Notes: a model not told the origin generated them from the letters alone. A DNA stretch of 51,702 nucleotides from Neoroseomonas eburnea (GCF_018129005.1 NZ_JAAEDL010000034.1:1-51702), one strand, 5' to 3'. Numbered from the stretch's first letter, positions 10,405 through 19,840 are shown. Numbers and translations are program-made.

Positions 10405-10630
10405 AGCAGGGGGCGCTGCCCCCTGCACCCCCGCCAAAGGCCGAAAGGCCTTTGGAAGCCATGAGATTCGAGGGTGCGCCGAGGGGCAGGGAGCGCCACC
10501 GCGTCCCGATCCGTCCTCCTCGATCAGTTCCCGGCCACGAGTCCCGGTTCCCCAAGGCCTTTCGGCCTTGGGCGGGAGGGTCCGGGAGGGAGGCGCCCTC
10601 CCGGCGGGGGTATGGGGGCGGAGCCCCCTC
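10405..10630. repeat. Composite inverted repeat (copy R3)
   Basis: GCAGGGGGCG and its complement begin about 5 bp after the methyltransferase stop codon. The palindrome with arms CCAAAGGCC and GGCCTTTGG around GAAA is at 10434-10455. After about 95 bp of spacer comes the inverted counterpart (10550-10571) and further hairpins such as GGGAGGG/CCCTCCC and GGGGGC/GCCCCC. It fills the whole gap before hrpB and ends about 20 bp before its start. Confidence 0.82.
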
Positions 10631-10649
10631 CGCTAGACCTTCATCCGTG

Positions 10650-13100
10650 ATGTCCTTCGATCTCCCTGTCGCCGAGGCCCTTCCCGCCCTGACTGCGGCC
10701 CTGCGCGAGTCGTCCAATGCCGTGCTCGTCGCCCCGCCCGGCGCCGGCAAGACGACGCTGGTGCCCCTGGTGTTGAAGGACGAGCCTTGGGCCCTGTCCG
10801 GCCGCATCCTGGTGCTGGAGCCTCGCCGGGTCGCCGCGCGCGCGGCTGCGCGACGGATGGCGGCGATGGTCGGCGAGCAACAGCCCGGCGGCCTGATCGG
10901 CCTGGCGACGCGGCTCGACCGCATGGTGTCCGACCGCACGCGGGTCGAGGTGGTGACGGAGGGCCTGCTGGTCCGCCGCCTGCAATCCGATCCCGGCCTG
11001 GACGGCGTCGCGGCGGTGCTGTTCGACGAGGCGCATGAGCGCAACCTCGACACCGACCTGGCGCTCGCACTGTGCCTCGACGTGCAGCGCGCGCTGCGGC
11101 CGGAACTCCGCCTGCTGGCCATGTCCGCGACGCTGGATGGCGCGGCCTTCGCGGGACTGCTCGGCGGCGCGCCGGTGATCGAGAGCCTCGGCCGCGCCTT
11201 TCCGGTGGAGGTGAAACATCGCACCCGGGACCTCAAGGATGCGCGCGACCTGCCGGAGTCGATGGCCGGCGCGATCCGTGACGCGTTGCGCGAACACCCC
11301 GGCGACGTGCTCGCCTTCCTGCCCGGCTGGGGGGAGATCCGGCGCACGCAGGAGAGGCTGGCGGGGCTCGATGCGCTGGTGGTGCCGCTGCACGGCGAAT
11401 TGCCGCCGGCCGAGCAGGACGTCGCCCTGAATCCGGCGCCGGGCGGGCGGCGGAAGGTGGTGCTGGCGACCTCGATCGCGGAGACCTCATTGACCGTGCC
11501 CGGCGTGCGCATCGTGGTGGATGGCGGCTTCCGCCGCGCGCCGCGGCTGGATGCGGCGAGCGGCCTGTCGCGCCTGGTGACGCTGCGGATCAGCCGCGCG
11601 GCGGCGGAACAGCGGGCGGGTCGTGCGGGGCGGCAGGCCCCCGGCGTGGCGATCCGGCTGTGGACGGAGGCGCTGCATCGGGGCCTGCCGCTCGCCGACC
11701 GGCCGGAGGTGCTGGAGGCGGAACTGTCCTCCCTGGTGCTGGACTGCGCGGCCTGGGGGGCGGAGGTGGCGGCGCTGTCCTTCCTCGACCCGCCGCCGGC
11801 GGGGATGGTGAAGGCGGCGCGCGCCCTGCTGCGGGACCTCGACGCGCTGGATGCGCAAGGGCGCATCACCGAGGCTGGGCGGCGGATGGCGCGGCTCGGC
11901 ACGCATCCGCGGCTGGCGCGCATGCTGATCGCCGCGGCGGACGACGGGGAACGGGCGCTGGCGGCCGACCTCGCCGCGCTGCTCGAGGAACGCGACCCGA
12001 TCCGCGGGCGGGAGGCGCCGAGCGACGTCCATCTGCGGCTCGACCTGCTGCATGGCCGGGATCGCGCCGATGCCGACGGCGCGACGATCCACCGCATCCG
12101 CCGCGCCGCGGCGCTGCATCGGCGGCGGCTGCGGGTGCATGGATCGGTGCCGGCCGAGGGCGACGCCGGCGCGCTGCTGGCGGCCGGCTTCCCGGACCGC
12201 ATCGCGGCGAAGCGCGGCGCCATGGATGGGGCCTTCCGGCTGGCCTCGGGCCAGGGCGCGCGGCTGCCGGCGACGGATCCGCTCGCCAAGGCGGCGCTGC
12301 TGGCGGTGGCTGACCTCGAATTGCAGGGGACCGAGGCACGCATCCGCATGGCGGCGCCGATCGACCGCGCGGTGCTGGAATCCCGCTTCCCCGAGCGGCT
12401 GCGGCGGGAGGAAGGGGCCGCCTTCGACGCCCGCGCCGGCGCGGTGGTGGCCCGCCGCCGGCTGATGTTCGGCCCCCTCGTGCTCGAGGAAGCGCCGCTG
12501 CCCCATGCCGACCCCGAGGCGGTCGCCCTGGCCCTGGCCGATGCCGCGGCCGAGCGCGGGCTGCGCGACCTCAAATGGACGGATGCCGCGCGCCAGGCCC
12601 AGGCGCGCATCCTCTGGATGCGCCGGGCGGAGGGCGAGGATTGGCCGGATGTCTCGGATGCGACGCTGGTGGCGACGGTGCGGGATTGGCTGGCGCCGCA
12701 TCTGCACGGGAAGACAAGGCTTTCGGAACTCGGCGGGCTCGACGTCACGGCCCTGCTCCTGGAAGCCCTGCCCTGGGAGAGGCGCCGCGCGCTGGACGCC
12801 GCCCTGCCGGCACGCATCGCCCTGCCGGCGGGTCGTTCCGCCGCCGTCGACTATGCGCGGGAGGTGCCGACGCTGGAGGCTCGGGCGCAGCACCTGTTCG
12901 GGCTCGCTTCCCTGCCGCCCCTGGCCGGCGGGCGGGTGCCGCTGCAGGCCGCGCTGCTCTCCCCGGCCGGGCGGCCGGTGGCGGTGACCGGCGACCTCGC
13001 CGGCTTCTGGAAGGGTGCCTGGGCCGAGGTGCGCAAGGAAATGCGCGGCCGCTACCCGAAGCACCCCTGGCCGGAGGACCCGGCCGGCGCCTTGGGTTGA
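10650..13100 (+). CDS. hrpB: ATP-dependent RNA helicase HrpB
   Basis: An 816-residue DEAH-box helicase of the length expected for HrpB. It shows Walker A APPGAGKTT (about residue 30), DEAH at residues 126-129, SAT at 159-161, then helicase C motifs ATSIAETSLTVPGVRIVVD and AAAEQRAGRAGR. The long C-terminus typical of HrpB follows, ending in the conserved region with GRYPKHPWPEDP. Start ATG 10650 gives MSFDLPVAEALPALTAAL, the usual HrpB beginning. The frame is also open upstream through the repeat. Its cellular role is poorly defined in the family; it is probably an RNA helicase of accessory function. Confidence 0.95.
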   Translation: MSFDLPVAEALPALTAALRESSNAVLVAPPGAGKTTLVPLVLKDEPWALSGRILVLEPRRVAARAAARRMAAMVGEQQPGGLIGLATRLDRMVSDRTRVEVVTEGLLVRRLQSDPGLDGVAAVLFDEAHERNLDTDLALALCLDVQRALRPELRLLAMSATLDGAAFAGLLGGAPVIESLGRAFPVEVKHRTRDLKDARDLPESMAGAIRDALREHPGDVLAFLPGWGEIRRTQERLAGLDALVVPLHGELPPAEQDVALNPAPGGRRKVVLATSIAETSLTVPGVRIVVDGGFRRAPRLDAASGLSRLVTLRISRAAAEQRAGRAGRQAPGVAIRLWTEALHRGLPLADRPEVLEAELSSLVLDCAAWGAEVAALSFLDPPPAGMVKAARALLRDLDALDAQGRITEAGRRMARLGTHPRLARMLIAAADDGERALAADLAALLEERDPIRGREAPSDVHLRLDLLHGRDRADADGATIHRIRRAAALHRRRLRVHGSVPAEGDAGALLAAGFPDRIAAKRGAMDGAFRLASGQGARLPATDPLAKAALLAVADLELQGTEARIRMAAPIDRAVLESRFPERLRREEGAAFDARAGAVVARRRLMFGPLVLEEAPLPHADPEAVALALADAAAERGLRDLKWTDAARQAQARILWMRRAEGEDWPDVSDATLVATVRDWLAPHLHGKTRLSELGGLDVTALLLEALPWERRRALDAALPARIALPAGRSAAVDYAREVPTLEARAQHLFGLASLPPLAGGRVPLQAALLSPAGRPVAVTGDLAGFWKGAWAEVRKEMRGRYPKHPWPEDPAGALG

Positions 13101-13132
13101 AGGAGCGAGGGGGCAAGCGCAGATTGCCTGGT

Positions 13133-14215
13133 GTGAACACCGTATCCACCCTGGGCGCTTCGCCCGTCCTGTCGCGTCGCCTGGCGCTGCTGCTGCCGGC
13201 TGCCCTCGCCGCCTGTTCGCGCCCCGCGCGGGCGCAGCGCGGCCTGCCCGACTTCGCGGACCTGGCGGAGCGCGTGCTGCCCGCCGTCGTCAGCATCCAG
13301 GTGACGAGCCGGGAGCAGTCCACCCTGCCGCCCGAACTGCGCGGCACGCCCTATGAGCGCCAGTTCCGCGAGCAGCAGCGCCGCGGCGGGCAGCTGGTGC
13401 AGGGCGCGGGGTCGGGTTTCATCATCGAGCCCTCCGGCGTGATCGTCACCAACGGGCATGTCGTGGGCAATGCGACGCGCGTGACCATCACCACGCATGA
13501 CGGCATGGACTACGCCGCGCGGGTGGTGGGCGTGGACGAGCTGACCGACCTTGCCCTGCTGCGCATCACGCCGCGTGCGCCGCTGGCTGCCGTCTCGCTC
13601 GGCACCTCGGCGAACATGCGCGTGGGTCAGTGGGTGATGGCGGCGGGCAATCCCTTCGGCCTCGGCGGCAGCGTCACCAGCGGCATCATCTCGGCGCGCG
13701 GGCGGGACATCGGCGCCGGGCCCTTCGACGACTTCATCCAGACCGACGCGCCGATCAATCCGGGCAATTCCGGCGGGCCGCTGTTCAACATGCAGGGCGA
13801 GGTGATCGGCATCAACACTGCGATCTACTCGCCCTCCGGCGCCTCCGCCGGTATCGGCTTCGCGGTGCCGTCCGACCTCGCGCGCCCGGTGATCGAGGCG
13901 CTGATCCGTGGCGGGCGGGTGGAGCGCGGCTGGCTCGGCGTCTCGGTCGGCGATGCGGAGGAACAGGGGCGGCGCCAGCGCGGCGCGCTGGTCATGGGCG
14001 TCGAGCGCGGCAGCCCCGCCGCCCGCGCCGGCCTGCGCCAGGGCGACGTGGTGATCGCGCTGAATGGCGAGCGGGTGGAGACGAGCCGCGCCCTGGTGCG
14101 CAGCATCGCCGGCCTGCCGCCGGGCGAGACGGTGCGCCTGACGCTGATCCGCGGCGGGCGCAGCCAGGAGATCGCGGTACAGATCGGGCGCCGCCCCAAC
14201 GACAACCAGGGCTGA
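13133..14215 (+). CDS. HtrA/DegP-like trypsin-type serine protease with one PDZ domain
   Basis: About 360 residues. The catalytic triad is His109 (TNGHVV), Asp139 (LTDLALL) and Ser213 (NPGNSGGPLF). One PDZ domain follows (RGWLGVSV to VRLTLIRGG), whereas DegP proper has two. The N-terminus has a hydrophobic stretch with LAAC, a possible lipobox at about residues 22-25. A type I cleavage after ARA is the alternative. The GTG at 13133 is chosen; a TTG at 13124 is possible. It is followed after 5 bp by a response regulator and then a sensor kinase, so envelope stress control of this unit is a reasonable inference. Confidence 0.9.
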   Translation: MNTVSTLGASPVLSRRLALLLPAALAACSRPARAQRGLPDFADLAERVLPAVVSIQVTSREQSTLPPELRGTPYERQFREQQRRGGQLVQGAGSGFIIEPSGVIVTNGHVVGNATRVTITTHDGMDYAARVVGVDELTDLALLRITPRAPLAAVSLGTSANMRVGQWVMAAGNPFGLGGSVTSGIISARGRDIGAGPFDDFIQTDAPINPGNSGGPLFNMQGEVIGINTAIYSPSGASAGIGFAVPSDLARPVIEALIRGGRVERGWLGVSVGDAEEQGRRQRGALVMGVERGSPAARAGLRQGDVVIALNGERVETSRALVRSIAGLPPGETVRLTLIRGGRSQEIAVQIGRRPNDNQG

Positions 14216-14220
14216 TCGAG

Positions 14221-14901
14221 ATGCGCATCCTGCTGGTCGAGGACGACGCCGAGGTCGCGCGCTTCGTGCGCAAGGGCCTGCAGGAGGCCGGACACATCGT
14301 CGAGCACGCGGGCAACGGGCGGGACGGCCTGTTCCTCGCGGCCTCCGAGCAGTTCGACATCCTGGTGCTGGACCGCATGCTGCCGGGCGGGGTTGACGGG
14401 GTGCGGCTGGTCGAGACGCTGCGCGGGCAGGGCAACCGCACGCCGGTGCTTTTCCTTTCCGCGCTGTCCGCGGTGGACGAGCGGGTGAAGGGCCTGCAGG
14501 CGGGCGGCGACGATTACCTGGTGAAGCCCTTCGCCTTCGCGGAACTGCTCGCGCGCGTCGAGGCGCTCGGCCGCCGCCCGACGATGGAGGCGCCGGCGAC
14601 GAAGCTGAAGATCGCCGACCTCGAGATGGACCTGCTCTCCCGCACCGTGACGCGCGGGGGCAGGCGGCTCGAGATCCAGCCGCGCGAGTTCCGCCTGCTC
14701 GAGCACCTGCTGCGCCACGCCGGCCAGGTGGTGACGCGCACCATGCTGCTCGAGAAGGTGTGGGACTACCATTTCGACCCGCAGACCAACGTGATCGACG
14801 TGCATGTCAGCCGGCTGCGGCAGAAGATCGACAAGGGCTTCGACAGGCCGCTGATCCACACCGTGCGCAACGCCGGCTACATGATCCGGGCCGAGGCCTG
14901 A
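14221..14901 (+). CDS. OmpR/PhoB family response regulator
   Basis: A 226-residue protein. The receiver domain has acidic residues in LLVEDD, phosphoacceptor Asp51 (LVLDRMLPGG), a Ser/Thr switch in FLSALS and the Lys in DDYLVKPFAF. The C-terminal winged helix includes EIQPREFRLLEHLLRH and VIDVHVSRLRQKID. Its sensor kinase is encoded downstream at 15109 after 207 bp, a larger gap than usual that contains a repeat segment. It starts 5 bp after the protease gene, so the two are probably cotranscribed. Confidence 0.93.
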   Translation: MRILLVEDDAEVARFVRKGLQEAGHIVEHAGNGRDGLFLAASEQFDILVLDRMLPGGVDGVRLVETLRGQGNRTPVLFLSALSAVDERVKGLQAGGDDYLVKPFAFAELLARVEALGRRPTMEAPATKLKIADLEMDLLSRTVTRGGRRLEIQPREFRLLEHLLRHAGQVVTRTMLLEKVWDYHFDPQTNVIDVHVSRLRQKIDKGFDRPLIHTVRNAGYMIRAEA

Positions 14902-15010
14902 AGGACCTTTCGAGAATGCCGGCACCGGCCCACACCTCCGTCCGGCCATCCATCAAGGATGCCGTCCCTGGGTGGACAGGCGGCGGTGCGGGCCAGTGCC
15001 GGCATCGCGA

Positions 15011-15060
15011 ATGCGCCGTTCGGCTGACCCGGCATCGGAGTCCTGGTTTCGCGCGCGGCC
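15011..15060 (+). repeat. About 50-bp dispersed repeat, copy 1
   Basis: The block from TTCGGCTGACCCGG through CATCGGAGTC to TTTCGCGCGCGGCC matches, with few changes, the reverse complement of 40867-40922 after the RND pump gene. It lies in the non-coding gap between the response regulator and its kinase. Confidence 0.7.
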
Positions 15061-15108
15061 GATGCGACCGACGGCGCCGGTGAGCGTTCGAGGCCTGGGG
15101 GCATAGGC

Positions 15109-16524
15109 ATGCCGGTGCCGCCGGTTCCGCTCGACGACGCACCGGCCGGCTGGGCCGCGCTGATGCGCTTCCTGCGCAGCGCCGGCTTCCGCTTCGCGCT
15201 GCTGTTCGCCGTCGTCTTCATCGGCGCCTCCGCGCTCTTCGCGCTGGTGCTGTGGTACGCGACGGCCGGCTCGCTCGACCGGCAGACCGCGGCGGCGCTG
15301 CGCACCGACACGCTCGGCCTGATGGAGCGCTGGCGCGAAGGCGGCCCCGGCGCATTGTCGGAGGCGGTCGCGGAGCGGCTCTCGGGCGATGTCGAGAACA
15401 CCGCCATCTACCTCCTGACCGGCCCGGAGGGGCAGCGCCTCGCCGGCAACCTCGACCGCTGGCCGGCTGGCGCCGAGGATGACGGGGCCTGGATCACCGG
15501 CATCGTCGAGCGCGATGGCAGCCGTGTCGAGGCGCGCATCTTCACGCGCGACCTCGGCGAGGGCTACCGGCTCGCGGTCGGGCGCGACGTCGAGGAGAAG
15601 CAGCGGCTGCGCGCCCTGCTCGCGGAGGGTTTCGGCTGGTCGGCGCTCGGTGCCGTGGTCTTCGCCATGGCCGGCGCGGCCGTGCTGCGGCGCGCCCTCG
15701 AGAACCGGCTGCGCCCGGCGGCGATGACCGCGAGGGCGATCGCCGCGGGGGATCTTTCGCGCCGCGTGCCGGTCGCCGGCCGCAGGGACGAGTTCGACCG
15801 GCTGGGCGAGGGCATGAACGACATGCTCGACCGCATCGACCGGCTGATGGAGGCCGTGCGCGGGGTCTCCGACGCCATCGCCCACGACCTCCGCACGCCG
15901 ATCGCGCGCGCCCGCGCGAAGCTGGAGGAGGCGCTTGCCGACAGCGGCGATCCCGATTCGCTGCGTGCGGCGATGGAGCAGGGCATCGCCGACCTCGACC
16001 ACATCTCGCGCGTCTTCGGCGCGCTGCTGCGCATCGCCGAGGCCGAGGCCGGCGCCCGTCGCGCCGCCTTCGCGCCGCTCGACCTGGTGCCGATGCTCGC
16101 CGACGTCGCCGAGTTCTACGGAGCGGCGGCCGAGGCGCGCGGCCAGGCGCTCTCGGTCGATCTGCCCGAGCGGCTCGAGCTGGTGGGTGACCGCGACCTG
16201 CTGGCCCAGGCGGCCGGCAACCTGCTCGACAATGCGCTGAAGTTCACCCCCGAGGGGGGGCAGGTTCGGCTCACCGCGCGCGCGATCGGGCGCGACCGCG
16301 TCGAGATCGCGGTGGAGGACAGCGGCCCCGGCCTTTCGCCCGAGGACCGCGCCCGCGCGGGCGAACGCTTCTTCCGTGCCGATGCCTCGCGCGCGACGCC
16401 CGGCTCGGGGCTCGGGCTGTCGCTCGTGCAGGCGGTGGCCCGTCAGCACGGCGGGGAGCTCGTGCTGCAGGAGGCCTCGCCGCCGCCGGGCCTGCGCGCG
16501 GCCATGCTGCTGGGGCCGGGCTGA
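15109..16524 (+). CDS. Two-component sensor histidine kinase
   Basis: A 471-residue membrane kinase. The first membrane helix spans about residues 25-47 (FRFALLFAVVFIGASALFAL) and a periplasmic sensor region of about 120 residues follows. The second helix is about 178-200, then a HAMP domain. The H-box is SDAIAHDLRTPIAR with His259, the N-box NLLDNALKFTP, and the G-boxes DSGPGLS and GSGLGLSLV. It probably phosphorylates the regulator encoded at 14221-14901. The ATG at 15109 follows a GGGGG stretch; an ATG at 15163 (MRFLRSAGF) would remove 18 residues and also fits the family. Confidence 0.92.
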   Translation: MPVPPVPLDDAPAGWAALMRFLRSAGFRFALLFAVVFIGASALFALVLWYATAGSLDRQTAAALRTDTLGLMERWREGGPGALSEAVAERLSGDVENTAIYLLTGPEGQRLAGNLDRWPAGAEDDGAWITGIVERDGSRVEARIFTRDLGEGYRLAVGRDVEEKQRLRALLAEGFGWSALGAVVFAMAGAAVLRRALENRLRPAAMTARAIAAGDLSRRVPVAGRRDEFDRLGEGMNDMLDRIDRLMEAVRGVSDAIAHDLRTPIARARAKLEEALADSGDPDSLRAAMEQGIADLDHISRVFGALLRIAEAEAGARRAAFAPLDLVPMLADVAEFYGAAAEARGQALSVDLPERLELVGDRDLLAQAAGNLLDNALKFTPEGGQVRLTARAIGRDRVEIAVEDSGPGLSPEDRARAGERFFRADASRATPGSGLGLSLVQAVARQHGGELVLQEASPPPGLRAAMLLGPG

Positions 16525-16675
16525 TGCGGGCGGCAGCGGGCGAAGCAGGAGTTTCCCATGACGATTCAGCCGAAAGGCCGGCCGGCATGACGCGCGGCTC
16601 GCGCGCCGCCGGCATGAACGACAGGTCATGCCCGCGCCACCGCGAGGCGAGGAGGGGGCTGTCATCCTCCTGCCC

Positions 16676-16933
16676 ATGCGTGCCCTGGCCTTCGCCTTCC
16701 TGCTCGCGGCACCGGCCCTGGCCGACGGCAACGAGCCGGTCCCCCGAGTCACGACCGACAGCCGCGAATACTGCGCCGAGCTGGCCGAGCGGCTCGCCGC
16801 CCTGCCGGCCTCGCATGGCGAGCCGGTGCGCAGCATGGCCGAGGAGGGGCGACGCCTCTGCGAGACCGGCCATCCGCGCGTCGGCGTGGCCAAGCTGCGG
16901 CGGGCCATCCGCGCCGCGCGCGTCGCGGAATAG
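16676..16933 (+). CDS. Small secreted protein of unknown function
   Basis: About 85 residues from the ATG at 16676. It has a short signal peptide (MRALAFAFLLAAPALADG), then a helical mature domain with two cysteines (EYCAEL and RRLCETG) that could form a disulfide in the periplasm. The end is Arg/Ala-rich. An upstream in-frame ATG at 16628 would mask the signal peptide and is less likely. No family was recognised. Codon pattern and signal peptide support a real gene. It lies between the sensor kinase and an MFS transporter on the same strand. Confidence 0.6.
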   Translation: MRALAFAFLLAAPALADGNEPVPRVTTDSREYCAELAERLAALPASHGEPVRSMAEEGRRLCETGHPRVGVAKLRRAIRAARVAE

Positions 16934-17011
16934 GGCGCGCCGCCCGGGCATGGCCTGCGGCAGGGACGCGGCGCGGCCGGTCGCCACGGTGTCGCCGGGC
17001 GGGCCGGCGGC

Positions 17012-18172
17012 GTGACGACGCGCGGCGTCCTCGGTCCCGCCCTGGCGGGTGCGGCCGCCACCTGCTCGGGCATCGGGCTGGCGCGCTTCGCCTATGTGCC
17101 GCTGTTCCCGGCCATGGTTGCGGCGGGCTGGGTGGATGGCGCGGGGGCGGGGCTGCTCGGGGCGATCAACCTGACGGGCTATCTGGTCGGCGCACTGGCG
17201 GCGCGGAGGGTGGCGCGGGCGCTTTCGGTGCCGCGCGCACTCGATGCGGGCATGGCGCTCGCCGTGCTGGCGGCGGCTTGCTGCGCGTGGAATGGCGGGC
17301 TGGCGTGGCTTGGGCTCTGGCGCGGTCTCGCCGGGGTCGCGGGCGGCACGCTGATGGGGTTGGCCGGGCCGGCCGTGCAGGCGGTGGTGGCGCCGCAGCG
17401 GCGCGGACTGGCGGGCGGCGTGGTGCTGCTCGGCGTCGGGTCCGGAGTGACGCTCGGGGCGCTGCTGGTGCCGGCGCTCGTCGGGCAGGGGGTGGCCGCC
17501 GCCTGGCTCGGGCTTTCCGTGGTGACGCTGCTGTTGTGGATGCTGGCGCGGCGCTTCTGGCCGGCGCCGCCGGCCCCGGTGGGCGGCCATCATCGGCCGG
17601 CGGTGCCGCGGGCGGTGCGGCTGGTGATCGCCTATGCGCTGTCGGGGGCGGGGCTGGTCCCGCCGATGGTCTATCTCGCGGATCTGGCGGCGCGCGGCCA
17701 TGGGCTCGGCGTCCGTGCGGGCGGGCTGATGTGGGTGGTCTTCGGCGCCGGCGCGGTGGCGGGCAGCCTTTCGGGCGGGGCGCTGGCGGACCGCATGGGC
17801 GGCCGCCGTGCGATGGTGCTGGCGCTGGCGGTGCAGGTGGCGGCGCTCGGCACCGCGCTGCTGCCCGGCGTGCCGGCGCTGGTGGTCGCGGGGCTGCTGT
17901 CCGGCATGGCCTCGGTCGGCGTCACGGCGGTGGCGCTGGCGGCGGCGCGCGAGCGGGCGGGGGCCGAGGCGGGCATCCTCTGGGTCCGGGTCACCGCTGG
18001 CTTCGCCGTGGCGCAGGCGGTGACCGGCTTCGCCATGGCCGCCCTGTTCGGTGCCACGGGCGAAAGCCACGCCGCGATCTTCGCCGCCGGCCTGCTGCTG
18101 TCCGTCCTCGCATTGGCCATGGGCGTCGCCGACCACGCCGCCGCGCGCCCGGACGCAGGACGGGCACCCTGA
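17012..18172 (+). CDS. YbfB/YjiJ family MFS transporter
   Basis: A 386-residue membrane protein with about 12 hydrophobic helices. The opening GPALAGAAATCSGIGLARFAYVP is characteristic of the YbfB/YjiJ group of major facilitators, and GALAARRVARALSVPRAL forms the first cytoplasmic loop. A GTG start is used. The substrate is unknown. It converges on a glycosyltransferase gene, with only a 48-bp hairpin-containing gap. Confidence 0.88.
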   Translation: MTTRGVLGPALAGAAATCSGIGLARFAYVPLFPAMVAAGWVDGAGAGLLGAINLTGYLVGALAARRVARALSVPRALDAGMALAVLAAACCAWNGGLAWLGLWRGLAGVAGGTLMGLAGPAVQAVVAPQRRGLAGGVVLLGVGSGVTLGALLVPALVGQGVAAAWLGLSVVTLLLWMLARRFWPAPPAPVGGHHRPAVPRAVRLVIAYALSGAGLVPPMVYLADLAARGHGLGVRAGGLMWVVFGAGAVAGSLSGGALADRMGGRRAMVLALAVQVAALGTALLPGVPALVVAGLLSGMASVGVTAVALAAARERAGAEAGILWVRVTAGFAVAQAVTGFAMAALFGATGESHAAIFAAGLLLSVLALAMGVADHAAARPDAGRAP

Positions 18173-18190
18173 CAGAAAAGGGGAGGGAGT

Positions 18191-18214
18191 TCGGGGGAGG
18201 TTCCCCTCCCCCGA
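18191..18214. terminator. Bidirectional hairpin between convergent genes
   Basis: Perfect 10-bp stem TCGGGGGAGG/CCTCCCCCGA with a TTCC loop, within the 48 bp between two convergent stop codons. It is the short form of the hairpin seen at 7710-7832 and 38167-38443. No strong U-tract is present on either side. Confidence 0.7.
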
Positions 18215-18220
18215 CCTTCA

Positions 18221-19786
18221 TCACCGCAGCCGCCAGACCTCCACCGGTCCGCGTTCCTCCCACACCACGGTGGCCAGGTCGTAGTTCTCCGCCAGTGCTT
18301 CCTCGATCATGGCGGCGACGCGGGGCCGGATGTTCGGCCACCAGCCGCGGTCGATCACCAGGGCCTGCGGCGTGGAGGCAAGGATGCGCGCCACTTCCTC
18401 GTAGGGATCGATGCCGGTGACGCGCCAATAGGGCCCGACGAGCTGCGCCGGGAAGGCGTAGCGCGTGGCGAGCCCGGCATTGGCCAGCACGTAGAGCGTC
18501 GGGTGGTAGTTCACCACCCAGATCCGGTCGCCCGGGTCGATCACCTGCCGGATGGCGGCGGCGACTTCCCGCACCGGGTCGGGCCCGGTCAGCCCGATCG
18601 CGCCGTAGAGCCGCGGCACGGTGGAGGAGCGCCAGGCATCGAGCGACACGCCGCCGACGAGCAGGGCGAAGGCCGCGACCACCAGCCCGGGCCGCGCCGC
18701 GCGTGCGAGCCGCCGCGCGCCGAGCGCCGCGAGCAGGCTCAGCGGCGGCAGCCACAGCAGGAAGTAGTGCTGGTAGTACATGCCCGGCATGATCACTGCC
18801 GCCGTCGCCGCGGCGAACCAGGCGAGGCAGACCCAGCGCAGCAGCGCGACCGGCCCGCGGCGGGTGCGCGGACGCACCACCGCCGGGATGACCAGCGCAA
18901 AGGCCCAGAGCAGGATCATCACCGCGATCAGCGTGTAGCGCCCGGCATCCAGCAGCGACACCCGCGCGCCGGCGTAGCGCAGCGGTGCGATGAAGGCGCC
19001 GTTGATGAAGTCGTCAAGGTCGCCCTTGAGGAAATAGGCGAAGCCGAAGAGCAGCGTCGGCGTGGCGCACAGCACCGCGTAGGACACGGCGTAGGCAAGC
19101 ACGCGCGTCCACGAGATGACCCGCCGCAGCACCGCCGGGCCGACCAGCAGCAGCCAGGCGAGGCTGCCCTCGAAGACCGCGACCGGCTTGATGGCGAGCG
19201 CGAAGCCGATCATCAGCCCCATCGCGACGATCTTGGTGAAGGGCGGCGGCTCGTCATGTTCGAGCGCGCGGCGCGCGGCGCGCAGGCCGAGCGCCATGGA
19301 CCAGGCGGTCAGCGGCGTGAAGAGGATCTCGGTGTTGGTCGCGAGGCCGCCGATCAGCGTCGAATGCGCGAGGTAGAGCAGCCCTGCCGCCAGCCCCAGC
19401 GCCGGCGGCGCGGTGGCGAAGCGCACGATGGCGTAGAGCGCCCAGGCGGTGAGCCAGGTGCCGATGACGCCGAGCAGGCGCGGCACCCAGATCGCGTCCC
19501 CGAGCAGCGCCATGATGGCGGCGAAGAGCGCCGGCGCGCCGACCGGGTGCATGTCCCACACCTCGGCGAGCGGCCAGTTGCCGCGCAGCCATTCGCGTGC
19601 CTGCAGCATGTAGAGCCCCTCATCGGTGTCGATCACCGCGGGGGCGAAGGAGAAGGCACGCAGCAGGATGGCGGCGAGCAGCAGGAAGAGCGGCACCGCC
19701 GCGTTGCCCAGCGCGCGCCGCAGCCGGGAGTGGGCGATGGCGCGGCGGGGCGAGGTCGTCGCGAGGATGGTGCCGTCGGGGCTCAT
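18221..19786 (-). CDS. Glycosyltransferase family 39-like membrane protein
   Basis: A 521-residue multipass protein. The first lumenal/periplasmic loop carries VIDTDEGLYMLQAREW, the acidic DxDE-type site, followed by GNWPLAEVWDMHPVG, as in PMT/ArnT-like (GT39/GT83) transferases that use polyprenyl-phosphate sugars. About 10-11 hydrophobic helices follow, and a soluble C-terminal domain ends in VVWEERGPVEVWRLR. The acceptor is unknown. The gene lies downstream of the amidase, separated by a strong 17-bp hairpin, so it may have its own promoter. Confidence 0.82.
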   Translation of the reverse strand: MSPDGTILATTSPRRAIAHSRLRRALGNAAVPLFLLLAAILLRAFSFAPAVIDTDEGLYMLQAREWLRGNWPLAEVWDMHPVGAPALFAAIMALLGDAIWVPRLLGVIGTWLTAWALYAIVRFATAPPALGLAAGLLYLAHSTLIGGLATNTEILFTPLTAWSMALGLRAARRALEHDEPPPFTKIVAMGLMIGFALAIKPVAVFEGSLAWLLLVGPAVLRRVISWTRVLAYAVSYAVLCATPTLLFGFAYFLKGDLDDFINGAFIAPLRYAGARVSLLDAGRYTLIAVMILLWAFALVIPAVVRPRTRRGPVALLRWVCLAWFAAATAAVIMPGMYYQHYFLLWLPPLSLLAALGARRLARAARPGLVVAAFALLVGGVSLDAWRSSTVPRLYGAIGLTGPDPVREVAAAIRQVIDPGDRIWVVNYHPTLYVLANAGLATRYAFPAQLVGPYWRVTGIDPYEEVARILASTPQALVIDRGWWPNIRPRVAAMIEEALAENYDLATVVWEERGPVEVWRLR

Positions 19787-19840
19787 GAAGCGGGGTCTTC
19801 CGGGGCGGTCGCGGCACGCGGTCCTGGCACGCCATGGACA

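Noticed and set aside
8909..12817. Minus-strand frame of about 1,300 codons across hrpB and the methyltransferase into gloB
   Set aside because: Only the gloB part (8909-9634) has family motifs; the rest is antisense to a complete helicase.
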